A stretch of DNA of 64,000 bases, taken from assembly GCA_016903675.1 (NCBI GenBank), contig JADQBA010000032.1, forward strand, positions 1-64,000, given 5' to 3'. Positions 16,533-23,023 of this stretch are shown one piece after another. Each line of letters begins with the position of its first letter. Position 1 is the stretch's first letter. The translations under genes were made by a program, and so were the position numbers. This stretch comes from Stigonema ocellatum SAG 48.90 = DSM 106950 (lineage in GTDB: Bacteria; Cyanobacteriota; Cyanobacteriia; Cyanobacteriales; Nostocaceae). The notes below the pieces were generated by a model. It ran no database searches, had not been told where the DNA came from, and saw only the letters and a list, made by a program, of their open reading frames with translations.

Positions 16533-16841
16533 ACCCCAGCTTCAGCATTCATGAGAGCTTGTAAGGCAATTTACGAGATTGTCAAGTTTTTCATAGAACG
16601 CGCCCAGCAGATTGCGGATTTGATTAACGCGATTCTGGATGCAATTGGTGCGATCGCTAGTGGTGCGATAGATCAAGCAGTGAAGGGGGTTGAGAATGCC
16701 CTAGCCAAAGCGCTACCAGTAGTCATCAGTTTCCTAGCAAGTCTTTTGGGCTTGGGGGGTATTGCCCAGAAGGTGCAAGCAATCTTCCAGAAACTGCGCC
16801 GACCCATCGAGAAGGCAAACGTTAGGAATGCTGAGAGATAA
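16533..16841 (+). pseudogene. Copied fragment of the DUF4157 effector core
   Basis: Bases 16,533-16,817 match 10,706-10,990 inside the effector with only about a dozen or so differences by eye. They encode ACKAIYEIVKFFxERAQQIA through AIFQKLRRPxEKA. Upstream, an unrelated short frame (MGDSVGFELDSEEATIADIQ) is joined at CCCCAGCTTCAGCA. Downstream it runs into a stop and a YbjN tail. It is not a free gene but an effector-derived segment beside orphan cassettes. Confidence 0.85.
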
Positions 16842-16843
16842 TC

Positions 16844-16913
16844 GGGGATTATGTCGGTGATTTATGGGGATGTGTCGCCAAGGGATGCGATAGCGCGAAG
16901 CGCTGACGCCTAA
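16844..16913 (+). pseudogene. 3' remnant of a YbjN-domain gene (copy B)
   Basis: GGGATTATGTCGGTGATTTA and the following bases match the end of the intact YbjN-domain gene (20,195-20,250). The tail ends RSADA as in copy A. Only about 22 codons remain. Confidence 0.75.
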
Positions 16914-17157
16914 AGGCGTATCGCAACAATAGAGTCTTAGTCTATCCCATAATGTTTCGGTGGGTTACGCTGTCGCTAACCCACCCTACGTTTCTACTTT
17001 TCTTAAAAGGCGCTCGCTGTTTAGGATTGGGGGGTTTTGGGAAGGCGATCACTATTTCGGGTTGGGTGGTTTTGAAGTGCGATCGCTGTTTCGGGTTGGG
17101 TGGTTTTGAAGGGGCGATCAGTTTTTGGTATGGGTAGTGCTAGTGTATTAATTATAT
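16914..17157. repeat. Intergenic region with tandem HIP1-containing repeats
   Basis: Three imperfect units of roughly 36 bp lie at about 17,019-17,116, each with a GGGTTGGGTGGTTTTGAAG-like core and a GCGATC motif. A hairpin with AAGCGCTGACGCCTAAAGGC precedes them. No gene is supported; the open frame across the repeats is low-complexity. Confidence 0.6.
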
Positions 17158-17595
17158 TTATTCGTCGAAGAAAATTTCAATGTTTTTGGTTCGCCATGTA
17201 GCAATACCTGTACCGAAGAAATCCTGATCCTCCGTCCAAATTGGACAGCCGAAAGCAAGGGCTAATGCCACAATTGACCAATCTTTCTCATCTCGCTCAC
17301 AGATACGATTTAAAGCTTCTTGCTTAAAACCTCCGTAAATATCCTCCCTGATTTCAGTGACAAGTTGTTTAAGATCGTTCAGAGTATCCAAAGCCTCTTG
17401 CTCTTGGGTGGGACTTAGATGGCGTTTTCGAGCGATATTGGGTATATGAAAAGCGACTTCACGATAAGAAGTTTGTGGGGTACAAAAAAGTACCTTGTCC
17501 CTCTGTTCAGCAATCAGGGAAAATGTCCGTATCCCCAGAACTGCACGAATAAGAATATTCGCATCAAGAACAATAATTTTCGCTTTTTTGGTCAT
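17158..17595 (-). CDS. PIN-domain toxin of a type II toxin-antitoxin pair
   Basis: The 145-residue protein begins with Lys-rich residues and IIVLDANILIRAVLG, giving the first PIN acidic residue (D12). It ends with DEKDWSIVALALAFGCPIWT and EDQDFFG, the usual acidic C-terminal cluster. PIN toxins are Mg-dependent ribonucleases that cut tRNA, rRNA or mRNA. Its ATG overlaps the stop of the antitoxin by one base (TAATG), so the two are coupled. Length and motifs look complete, so the pair may be functional. Confidence 0.85.
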   Translation of the reverse strand: MTKKAKIIVLDANILIRAVLGIRTFSLIAEQRDKVLFCTPQTSYREVAFHIPNIARKRHLSPTQEQEALDTLNDLKQLVTEIREDIYGGFKQEALNRICERDEKDWSIVALALAFGCPIWTEDQDFFGTGIATWRTKNIEIFFDE

Positions 17596-17858
17596 TAATT
17601 GCTCGGTTTTCTCAACTCCTGAAAATCAGCAACAATATCATCCTCAGTGAGTCCTTTTTCAGCCAGCATATTACTGAGTTTGGTGACAGCTTGACGTAAA
17701 GACTCTAGATTTTTTTTCTGAGGTTGAGGTTGAGCGGGAATATAATAACCAATCGTCTCTCCATGATTCGTCAAAGCAATGGGTTCTTGATTTTCCCTCG
17801 TGTACTTATACAGATGGTCTCTAAACTCACGGATTCCGACTGATTCAATCTCGGACAT
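17595..17858 (-). CDS. Phd/YefM-type antitoxin
   Basis: The start MSEIESVGIREFRDHLYKYT at 17,858 gives 87 residues. An upstream in-frame start would add an implausible 11-residue tail. The N-terminus (VGIREFRDHLYKYTRENQEP) and IALTNHGETIGYYIP are typical of Phd/YefM DNA-binding antitoxins, and the C-terminal helix would wrap the toxin. It represses its own operon in known systems. A 10-bp palindrome, TGTGTACACA, lies 15 bases upstream of the start and is a candidate operator. Confidence 0.85.
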   Translation of the reverse strand: MSEIESVGIREFRDHLYKYTRENQEPIALTNHGETIGYYIPAQPQPQKKNLESLRQAVTKLSNMLAEKGLTEDDIVADFQELRKPSN

Positions 17859-17872
17859 AAATTTTACGTTTT

Positions 17873-17882
17873 TGTGTACACA
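17873..17882. promoter_or_regulatory. Candidate operator palindrome upstream of the antitoxin
   Basis: TGTGTACACA is a perfect 10-bp palindrome located just upstream of the antitoxin start. Phd-type antitoxins bind short palindromes at their own promoter. The assignment is inferred from position only. Confidence 0.4.
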
Positions 17883-17977
17883 TAGGTACATAATAGCAAA
17901 AAATCCCGTAATATCAAAGCCTTATTGATCTTGTTAGCGCCAAAACTCTCCAACATAGTGCGAAGGCCCTTCTGGTT

Positions 17978-18197
17978 AGGACTTACGCATTGACAGAGAA
18001 CGCAGACTATGCAACACATTCTCGTTACAAGGCTCTGCCTTGTAATGCTCCTTGGTGGAGGCTCTGCCTCCGCGTTTAATGGGAGGCAGAGCCTCCCTTA
18101 ATTACGTCCCCAGGCGGAGCCTGGGAACGAGGCAACGAGGCAAACGGCGAAGTTTCGTTATGCACATGATGGTTGATTTGTAAAGTGCGTAAGTCCT
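17978..18197. repeat. MITE of the TAGGACTTACGCATTGACA family (copy 2)
   Basis: The termini are AGGACTTACGCATTGACAG and AAAGTGCGTAAGTCCT. The interior carries the palindromic GAGGCTCTGCCTCC / GGAGGCAGAGCCTC module and CCAGGCGGAGCCTGGG. It lies directly against the YbjN gene fragment at 18,197. Confidence 0.8.
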
Positions 18198-18362
18198 GGA
18201 ATTATCAATTTTTTCAAAGACTGGACGGAGGCTAATCTATCTGCAAGAACCAAAAAAGGCAGTGACAAAATGCTGGAAGGAATAAGTACTTTCTTAACAG
18301 AATTAGCTGATATTAATCTGGATGAGATGACTCAGCAAATAGAGGCAAATATCAAAACATCA
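18197..18362 (+). pseudogene. Internal fragment of a YbjN-domain gene (copy C)
   Basis: The translation IINFFKDWTEANLSA..., with the downstream match to NMDEMTQEIEANI, aligns with the middle of the intact gene (about 19,630-19,792). The left edge is a MITE and the right edge is a vapC gene in the opposite orientation. Both edges are therefore breakpoints. Confidence 0.8.
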
Positions 18363-18743
18363 AGATGGACAAAAAAAGCTCGGTTGCTTGAGGAAAGCGG
18401 GCAAATTCAACCTGAGGGCAAGAGCAAGGCAGGCACGATCTCCAAGTGACAGTCCCCAAGGTTGAGTGGGAAGGAGCAGTTTAGCGATGGAGCGAGCTAA
18501 TGATTCGTCAGTTGGATAAATTAAGAGCGCATTGTTGAGCAAGCCTTGAAGAGTCAGTTGAGTCGCAACCACATCAGGATCTTGTCCTCGTTCTGCCAAT
18601 TTCGTGAGAGTTTCTGCCCAGTTAATGCTGCTCATGATTGAACCTTGGGTTAGGGCTGTTGCCACAATCGCAGCTCCGGGTTCTCCTTGAAGATAAGCAA
18701 GGAGTGCCGAAGCGTCAAGAACGCTTGTGGCTTGTAGGCTCAT
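18360..18743 (-). CDS. VapC-type PIN toxin, C-terminus replaced by junction sequence
   Basis: The protein begins MSLQATSVLDASALLAYLQG with the PIN motif and runs to the conserved LSLGDRACLALALRLNLPA. In normal VapC proteins that segment is followed by a TADRxW stretch carrying an acidic residue. Here it is replaced by FLKQPSFFCPS, read from the junction with the YbjN fragment. About 15-20 native residues are missing and the toxin may be dead. The start overlaps the antitoxin stop (ATGA). A piece of a second vapC copy lies in antisense at 21,958-22,017. Confidence 0.75.
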   Translation of the reverse strand: MSLQATSVLDASALLAYLQGEPGAAIVATALTQGSIMSSINWAETLTKLAERGQDPDVVATQLTLQGLLNNALLIYPTDESLARSIAKLLLPTQPWGLSLGDRACLALALRLNLPAFLKQPSFFCPS

Positions 18744-19003
18744 GATTGAGATGCTCTGTGACGTTCTTGAATTAATTCCTCAGCCAGGCTGGTTCCTGGT
18801 GCGATGTCCTTGTAGATTCCTTGCAGGTTTTGGATTTGAGTCCGCAAACTAGTCAAACGTAGACTACCATCTGGTTCCAGTGTGAGAATGAGTTTCTCCC
18901 CTGGTTGCAGGTTGAGGTGATGACGAATCGATTCGGGAAGAACGATATTTCCCTGCTCTCCCAGTTCAATAGTCTGTTGTTGAGGCGTTGATGTTGGGGG
19001 CAT
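18740..19003 (-). CDS. VapB/AbrB-type antitoxin
   Basis: The ATG at 19,003 gives 87 residues starting MPPTSTPQQQTIELGEQGNI. The swapped-hairpin AbrB/MazE pattern is visible as GNIVLPESIRHHLNLQPGEK followed by LEPDGSLRL. The C-terminal IAPGTSLAEELIQERHR tail would bind VapC. A longer frame up to 19,135 overlaps the divergent gene and is unlikely. It is coupled to vapC by a 4-base ATGA overlap. Confidence 0.85.
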   Translation of the reverse strand: MPPTSTPQQQTIELGEQGNIVLPESIRHHLNLQPGEKLILTLEPDGSLRLTSLRTQIQNLQGIYKDIAPGTSLAEELIQERHRASQS

Positions 19004-19092
19004 TACTGTCACCAATGAATTGATTGTTCGATTATAGTCCCTTGGAGAATCAGCAGCGCGATCGCCTAGAGGCATGTTATGTTTTGTAAGCA

Positions 19093-20259
19093 ATGAGGTC
19101 GTACCCAAGAAAGTATTATATGTACGCGATCGCAAAAACAGAAAATCATCAAATAAACACCAACTTAACCCTACACGACTCCTCCCAATCCCCCCTAACC
19201 GTTCGCGCCGTCACCCTATCCCTCACCAAACAAGACAACGAACTTATCGAGTGTCGTCTTACCTTCTGCGTCAACCCACAACTCTACAACCACATCGACA
19301 CAAATGCCTTATTCAATCTCAAACCAGATGCACGTAACCCCCTATCATCTGGAACATTTCTCCCAGAACCAGACATTACTATCGTTACCAGCCTGAAACC
19401 CGATTTATTACCACTGCTGGCTGAACACGCCATCAAAATTGATGAAACTGCAAAATATATCCTGAATTTAAGCCAAGAACAACCCGATAACCAAATCCTC
19501 TTCACCGAAAGTTGGTTAGGTTTATCTGTCAAACAACAACAGGAGTCAGGCGAAATCGGCTATCGTACTCTTTGGTCGTATATTAGTCCAGCAGATATTG
19601 CTATAGCTTCCACGAACAGTGAAGGAATTAGTGATGCAATAGTTAACTTTTTTAAAGATTGGACTGAGGCGAATCTTTCTGCGAAAAACCAGAAAGCCAC
19701 CTCAGAAATGCTGTCAGGAATAAGTCATATCTTGACTCAATTAACTAATATTAATATGGATGAAATGACTCAGGAAATAGAGGCAAATATCCCACCCTCC
19801 CCTACAGGTGGACAGATTTTTGAGGAGATGGTCAATTTCTTTAAAGCTGACGATTGGCCTATAGTCCAAATTCCAGGACAGCCAGCCTTACAAATGGCTT
19901 TTCAGGGCGAAAATGGTAAATGGACCTGTTACGCTAGGACAAGAGTTGAACAACAGCAATTCGTCTTTTACTCAATTTGCCCAGTCAATGCACCAGAAGA
20001 CAAGCAACTGGATATAGCAGAGTACTTAACTAGAGCTAATTGTGGCATGATGATTGGCAACTTTGAGCTAGACTTTGCCGACGGCGAGATTAGCTACAAA
20101 ACCAGTATTGATGTAGAAGGCGACAGACTCAGTTCCGCACTGATTAGACGTTTGGTTTACGCTAATGTCACGATGATGGATCAATATCTGCCGGGAATTA
20201 TGTCGGTGATTTATGGTAATGTGTCGCCAGAGGATGCGATCGCAAGAATAGAGTCTTAG
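19093..20259 (+). CDS. YbjN-domain protein with an uncharacterised N-terminal domain
   Basis: The 388-residue frame may begin at 19,093 or at the ATG at 19,120 (MYAIAKTENHQINTN). Residues about 1-180 form an unknown beta-rich domain (LTVRAVTLSLTKQDNELIEC, ISPADIAIASTNSEG). A helical linker follows (INMDEMTQEIEANIP). The C-terminal 150 residues look like a YbjN domain: WPIVQIPGQPALQMAFQGEN, FVFYSICPVNAPEDKQ, MMIGNFELDFADGEISYK, and VYANVTMMDQYLPGIM. YbjN folds resemble type III secretion chaperones. Four partial copies nearby tie it to the payload island, so a loading-chaperone role is possible but unproven. Confidence 0.75.
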   Translation: MRSYPRKYYMYAIAKTENHQINTNLTLHDSSQSPLTVRAVTLSLTKQDNELIECRLTFCVNPQLYNHIDTNALFNLKPDARNPLSSGTFLPEPDITIVTSLKPDLLPLLAEHAIKIDETAKYILNLSQEQPDNQILFTESWLGLSVKQQQESGEIGYRTLWSYISPADIAIASTNSEGISDAIVNFFKDWTEANLSAKNQKATSEMLSGISHILTQLTNINMDEMTQEIEANIPPSPTGGQIFEEMVNFFKADDWPIVQIPGQPALQMAFQGENGKWTCYARTRVEQQQFVFYSICPVNAPEDKQLDIAEYLTRANCGMMIGNFELDFADGEISYKTSIDVEGDRLSSALIRRLVYANVTMMDQYLPGIMSVIYGNVSPEDAIARIES

Positions 20260-20625
20260 CCAAGAAATCTTTGCGCGATCACAATTGCCCAGTGCCTCCA
20301 CCTCCTGAGCGCAGGGATAGCATTCCTGATAGCGGCTTAATAGTTGTAGAATCGCTACGAGTATAACCATAAAATAGATGGCGTTGCTGATTTAAAGTAT
20401 GAATTACTCCCGAACCTGTCTAAGATTACCTATTTTAACGAACCGCTTTCGACGCGTCCCTTGCGCGTCTCCCCTTGGGAGAAGTACGCGAAGAAAGAAG
20501 AGAAGAACGTCGGTAATCTTGTGGCGGTTCGGGAGTAGCCTCACGCAAAGGCAAGGCAGGCAGAGCGCCGGCCTCCGGCGATCTGAACTGCCGCGCAAAG
20601 AATCGTTGTTTAGTCATCTCGAAAA
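20260..20625. repeat. Repeat-filled spacer with an inverted-repeat element at about 20,405-20,538
   Basis: ACTCCCGAACCTGTCTAAGA near 20,405 pairs imperfectly with the complement in GGTAATCTTGTGGCGGTTCG near 20,512-20,536. The interior holds GCGTCTCCCCTTGGGAGAAG, and a small palindrome, CGCCGGCCTCCGGCG, follows. No gene is supported. A short Arg-rich open frame here is repeat-derived. Confidence 0.55.
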
Positions 20626-21366
20626 ATGTCAATTCATACTCTCATTCAGCAACGCCAAATAGTTTATCACAATTTTGCCATATTGTCTTGTTGTGTCCCA
20701 GCTTTGAACCTACAGCAACCCCCTCGGCGTCTCGCAACAGTCGCAAAACTTGGTCTTGACCCGACGCCCGATACCATTCGTGAAGGCACAGTCCGAATGG
20801 AACAGCATCCAAATTATGAAAGCGCGGTCGCAGAGATTAGGCGTTTAGAATTTGAAATCAAAAATACTCGGGGTGAGAGCGGACCTTACGTAGCAGTCAG
20901 AGAAGTGTTAAATCCAGAAACAGAAGTGATTCGAGTCGAAAAGATAGTTTACGTTCAGGAGGGCATGAGATACCTGGATCTCGAACACGAACTCGGACAT
21001 ATACGACAACTAACCGAACGGTTCGGTGAAAAACCCTTGGCTACTGAGCGGGTAATCGAGTATGTGGACGGTCGCATTAAAGATATTAGCGCTCGCGGTG
21101 AAGTGCTGACCAACTGGCAGAACACTATTACTGAATATCACAATCGCCTCGTCGAATTCCTTCGCCTCCAGGAGCGAGGTGCCAATCTTGAATTGTTAAG
21201 AGAACACGCACGAGGCGTTAGACATTGGAGAGCGCAGTATCGGGAAAAAGGACTCAAAGGTGGAAGAAGCCCAACTCGCCAAGCGTGGGTGCAGAAACAT
21301 TTTCCTGATATTCTACCTCTTGAAAGCCGATATAAAGACACTGTGGGCTTTGCTCTAGAATTATAG
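20626..21366 (+). CDS. Orphan zincin-type metallopeptidase toxin domain
   Basis: The frame of 246 residues contains a zinc-protease motif, LDLEHELGHIRQLTERFG (HExxH, near residue 125). It also has TIREGTVRMEQHPNYESAV and VREVLNPETEVIRVEKIVYV before it. These resemble metallopeptidase domains at the C-terminus of polymorphic toxins. The first 40 residues (MSIHTLIQQRQ...) look like repeat read-through. The ATG at 20,797 (MEQHPNYESAV) is an alternative start. There is no delivery N-terminus, so this is a detached cassette. The following gene is the likely immunity gene. Confidence 0.65.
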   Translation: MSIHTLIQQRQIVYHNFAILSCCVPALNLQQPPRRLATVAKLGLDPTPDTIREGTVRMEQHPNYESAVAEIRRLEFEIKNTRGESGPYVAVREVLNPETEVIRVEKIVYVQEGMRYLDLEHELGHIRQLTERFGEKPLATERVIEYVDGRIKDISARGEVLTNWQNTITEYHNRLVEFLRLQERGANLELLREHARGVRHWRAQYREKGLKGGRSPTRQAWVQKHFPDILPLESRYKDTVGFALEL

Positions 21367-21439
21367 TATATCAAACTTAAAGGGCTTGTAAAGAAAAAGC
21401 TGCTAAAAATAATCCGTCAAATCCTAAAGCAAGAAAACT

Positions 21440-22015
21440 ATGAAGCCATCACCGCAGTATAATTTCCCGGTTTCAGTCAGGCGTCAAACCTGGGAAGAAG
21501 AACCGGAGGTAGCACCGCTTTACCAAGGAATTTTCGATGTCACCTTAAATCACGCACTCAGCGTGGTGTTTGTACCAGAGTTTGAAAGGAATGCTAATTG
21601 CTGGCCTCCCATCTTGCCAGACAACGTTGACGAAATAACTACAGAAATTGAAGCGCGAATGGTTACTGTGGCTCTCTCCAAATATAGCGTCACCTCAAAT
21701 CTCTTACTAGCAGGACTTGAAGAAATTATCTCGCGGGTTGTTTGGGAAGCACCACAACAAGGAGTAATCTTTTATGTTACACCTCAAGAATTCAAGGTTT
21801 TTAGCGCTGAATTATCCATACTATCCGAGCAACTTCCGGCAGTTTACAGTTCGCGGCAAGTTTCAGAAATTGAAAATCTAGAAGTCACTAAATTTCTAAT
21901 TTCTCGAATCCTTGCATCAACATATATTGCTGAAGAAGACCTGCAAATGCTAGGGCCCAAAAGCGGGCAAATTCAAACTGAGGGCAAGAGCAAGGCAGGC
22001 ACGATCTCCAAGTGA
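21440..22015 (+). CDS. Probable immunity protein with a C-terminal tail of vapC-derived antisense sequence
   Basis: The 191-residue protein starts MKPSPQYNFPVSVRRQTWEE and has a mixed alpha/beta body with LEEIISRVVWEAPQQGVIFY and ILSEQLPAVYSSRQVSE. I do not recognise the family; the call rests on its place after the metallopeptidase toxin domain. The last 18 residues (KSGQIQTEGKSKAGTISK) are encoded by DNA nearly identical to bases 18,395-18,452, which in the opposite strand encode the conserved end of VapC. The native C-terminus was therefore lost or extended by a junction. No signal peptide is seen. Confidence 0.55.
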   Translation: MKPSPQYNFPVSVRRQTWEEEPEVAPLYQGIFDVTLNHALSVVFVPEFERNANCWPPILPDNVDEITTEIEARMVTVALSKYSVTSNLLLAGLEEIISRVVWEAPQQGVIFYVTPQEFKVFSAELSILSEQLPAVYSSRQVSEIENLEVTKFLISRILASTYIAEEDLQMLGPKSGQIQTEGKSKAGTISK

Positions 22016-22279
22016 CAGAATAATTCGTAATTCGTAATGACGCTCGAGTACTCGCGCTTCGCTACGCTAACGTAATTCGTAATTAAAAATTCCGGAATTA
22101 TGAATTAATTAATAATTAATTAATTGAGAGACAGAGCAACTAATTTTAATTATGATCGAAAAAGTAGCTTGAAGGGCGATCGCCCAAATCGAGGAACAAT
22201 GCGATCGCTCTTCAAAAAAAACTTTTTGGTTTACTGATTTTTATTTTTATAAAAATAAAAGGTAAAAGGATCACTGAAT
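22016..22279. repeat. AATTCGTAATT-family repeat remnant and HIP1 sites
   Basis: GAATAATTCGTAATTCGTAA starts at 22,018, followed by TTAATTAATAATTAATTAAT and AGAGCAACTAATTTTAATTA, the same modules as at 45,308-45,400. Two GCGATCG motifs lie at 22,176 and 22,201. No gene is seen. Confidence 0.6.
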
Positions 22280-22975
22280 ATGCCCTTAACACCTCATACA
22301 GAAAGACACTTCACTGGCTCAGAAACGATTCGAGACATTGTCATTGGAATGTCAGATGGTTTGACTGTGCCTTTTGCCCTGGCAGCTGGACTATCTGGGG
22401 CTATCACTTCAACAAGCATTATCGTGACGGCAGGGTTAGCGGAAATTATTGCCGGCTCAATAGCAATGGGTCTGGGAGGCTACTTGGCTGCAAAAACCGA
22501 TTCTGAACATTACATAAGTGAACGCCGCAGGGAATTTCGGGAGGTTCGTGAAATGCCGGGTGAAGAAGCCCAAGAAGTGGCAGACATTTTCCGTACCTAT
22601 GGTCTTTCTGATGAACAGGTGATGCCAGTGGTTAAGGCAATCCAAGCGAACCCGATACAATGGGTCGATTTTATGATGCGCTTTGAGCTTGGATTAGAAG
22701 CACCAGAACCCTCTCGTGCCAGTCGAAGTGCGCTGGTGATTGCTGCTTCCTATATTGCTGGGGGCTTGGTTCCACTCGCTCCCTACATGGTGTTCAGTAG
22801 CTCTGTCATTGCTTTGCGAGTTTCTGCGATCGCAACTTTGGCGGCACTCTATGGTTTTGGTTATGTCAAAGGACGCTTTACGGGTACGAAACCCATAAAA
22901 TCCGGTTATCAAACTGCCTTAATTGGTGGCTTAGCAGCGACAGCTGCTTTTATTTTGGCTCACTTATTTAAGTAG
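22280..22975 (+). CDS. VIT1/CCC1-family metal transporter
   Basis: The 231-residue membrane protein has the family start HFTGSETIRDIVIGMSDGLT followed by VPFALAAGLSGA (first membrane segment). A second segment carries AEIIAGSIAMGLGGYLAAK. A cytosolic loop rich in Glu and Arg (SERRREFREVREMPGEEAQE) follows, like the metal-binding loop of VIT1. Three more segments follow (LVIAASYIAGGLVPLAPYMV and two others). Known members move iron or manganese across membranes. The substrate here is not determined. It has no obvious operon partner. Confidence 0.88.
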   Translation: MPLTPHTERHFTGSETIRDIVIGMSDGLTVPFALAAGLSGAITSTSIIVTAGLAEIIAGSIAMGLGGYLAAKTDSEHYISERRREFREVREMPGEEAQEVADIFRTYGLSDEQVMPVVKAIQANPIQWVDFMMRFELGLEAPEPSRASRSALVIAASYIAGGLVPLAPYMVFSSSVIALRVSAIATLAALYGFGYVKGRFTGTKPIKSGYQTALIGGLAATAAFILAHLFK

Positions 22976-23023
22976 GTTATAAAACAGTATTAATCATCTG
23001 CAAAACTTGGTCTTGACCCCAAC

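Noticed and set aside
16952..17137. Open frame of 61 residues (MFRWVTLSLTHP...)
   Set aside because: It reads through a tandem HIP1 repeat; the protein is itself a low-complexity repeat without a ribosome site.
18000..18200. Possible tRNA or structured RNA because of strong GAGGCTCTGCCTCC hairpins
   Set aside because: The same hairpins recur at 45.7 kb and 55.0 kb inside MITEs, so they are mobile repeats.
20399..20662. Open frames of 60-90 residues in both strands near 20.5 kb
   Set aside because: They lie in an inverted-repeat element and are Arg/Ser-rich, so they are probably not expressed.
6976..22017. A complete eCIS or CDI/Rhs secretion locus
   Set aside because: No sheath, tube, baseplate, TpsB-type or Rhs-repeat gene was found; only payload-like and accessory genes are present.
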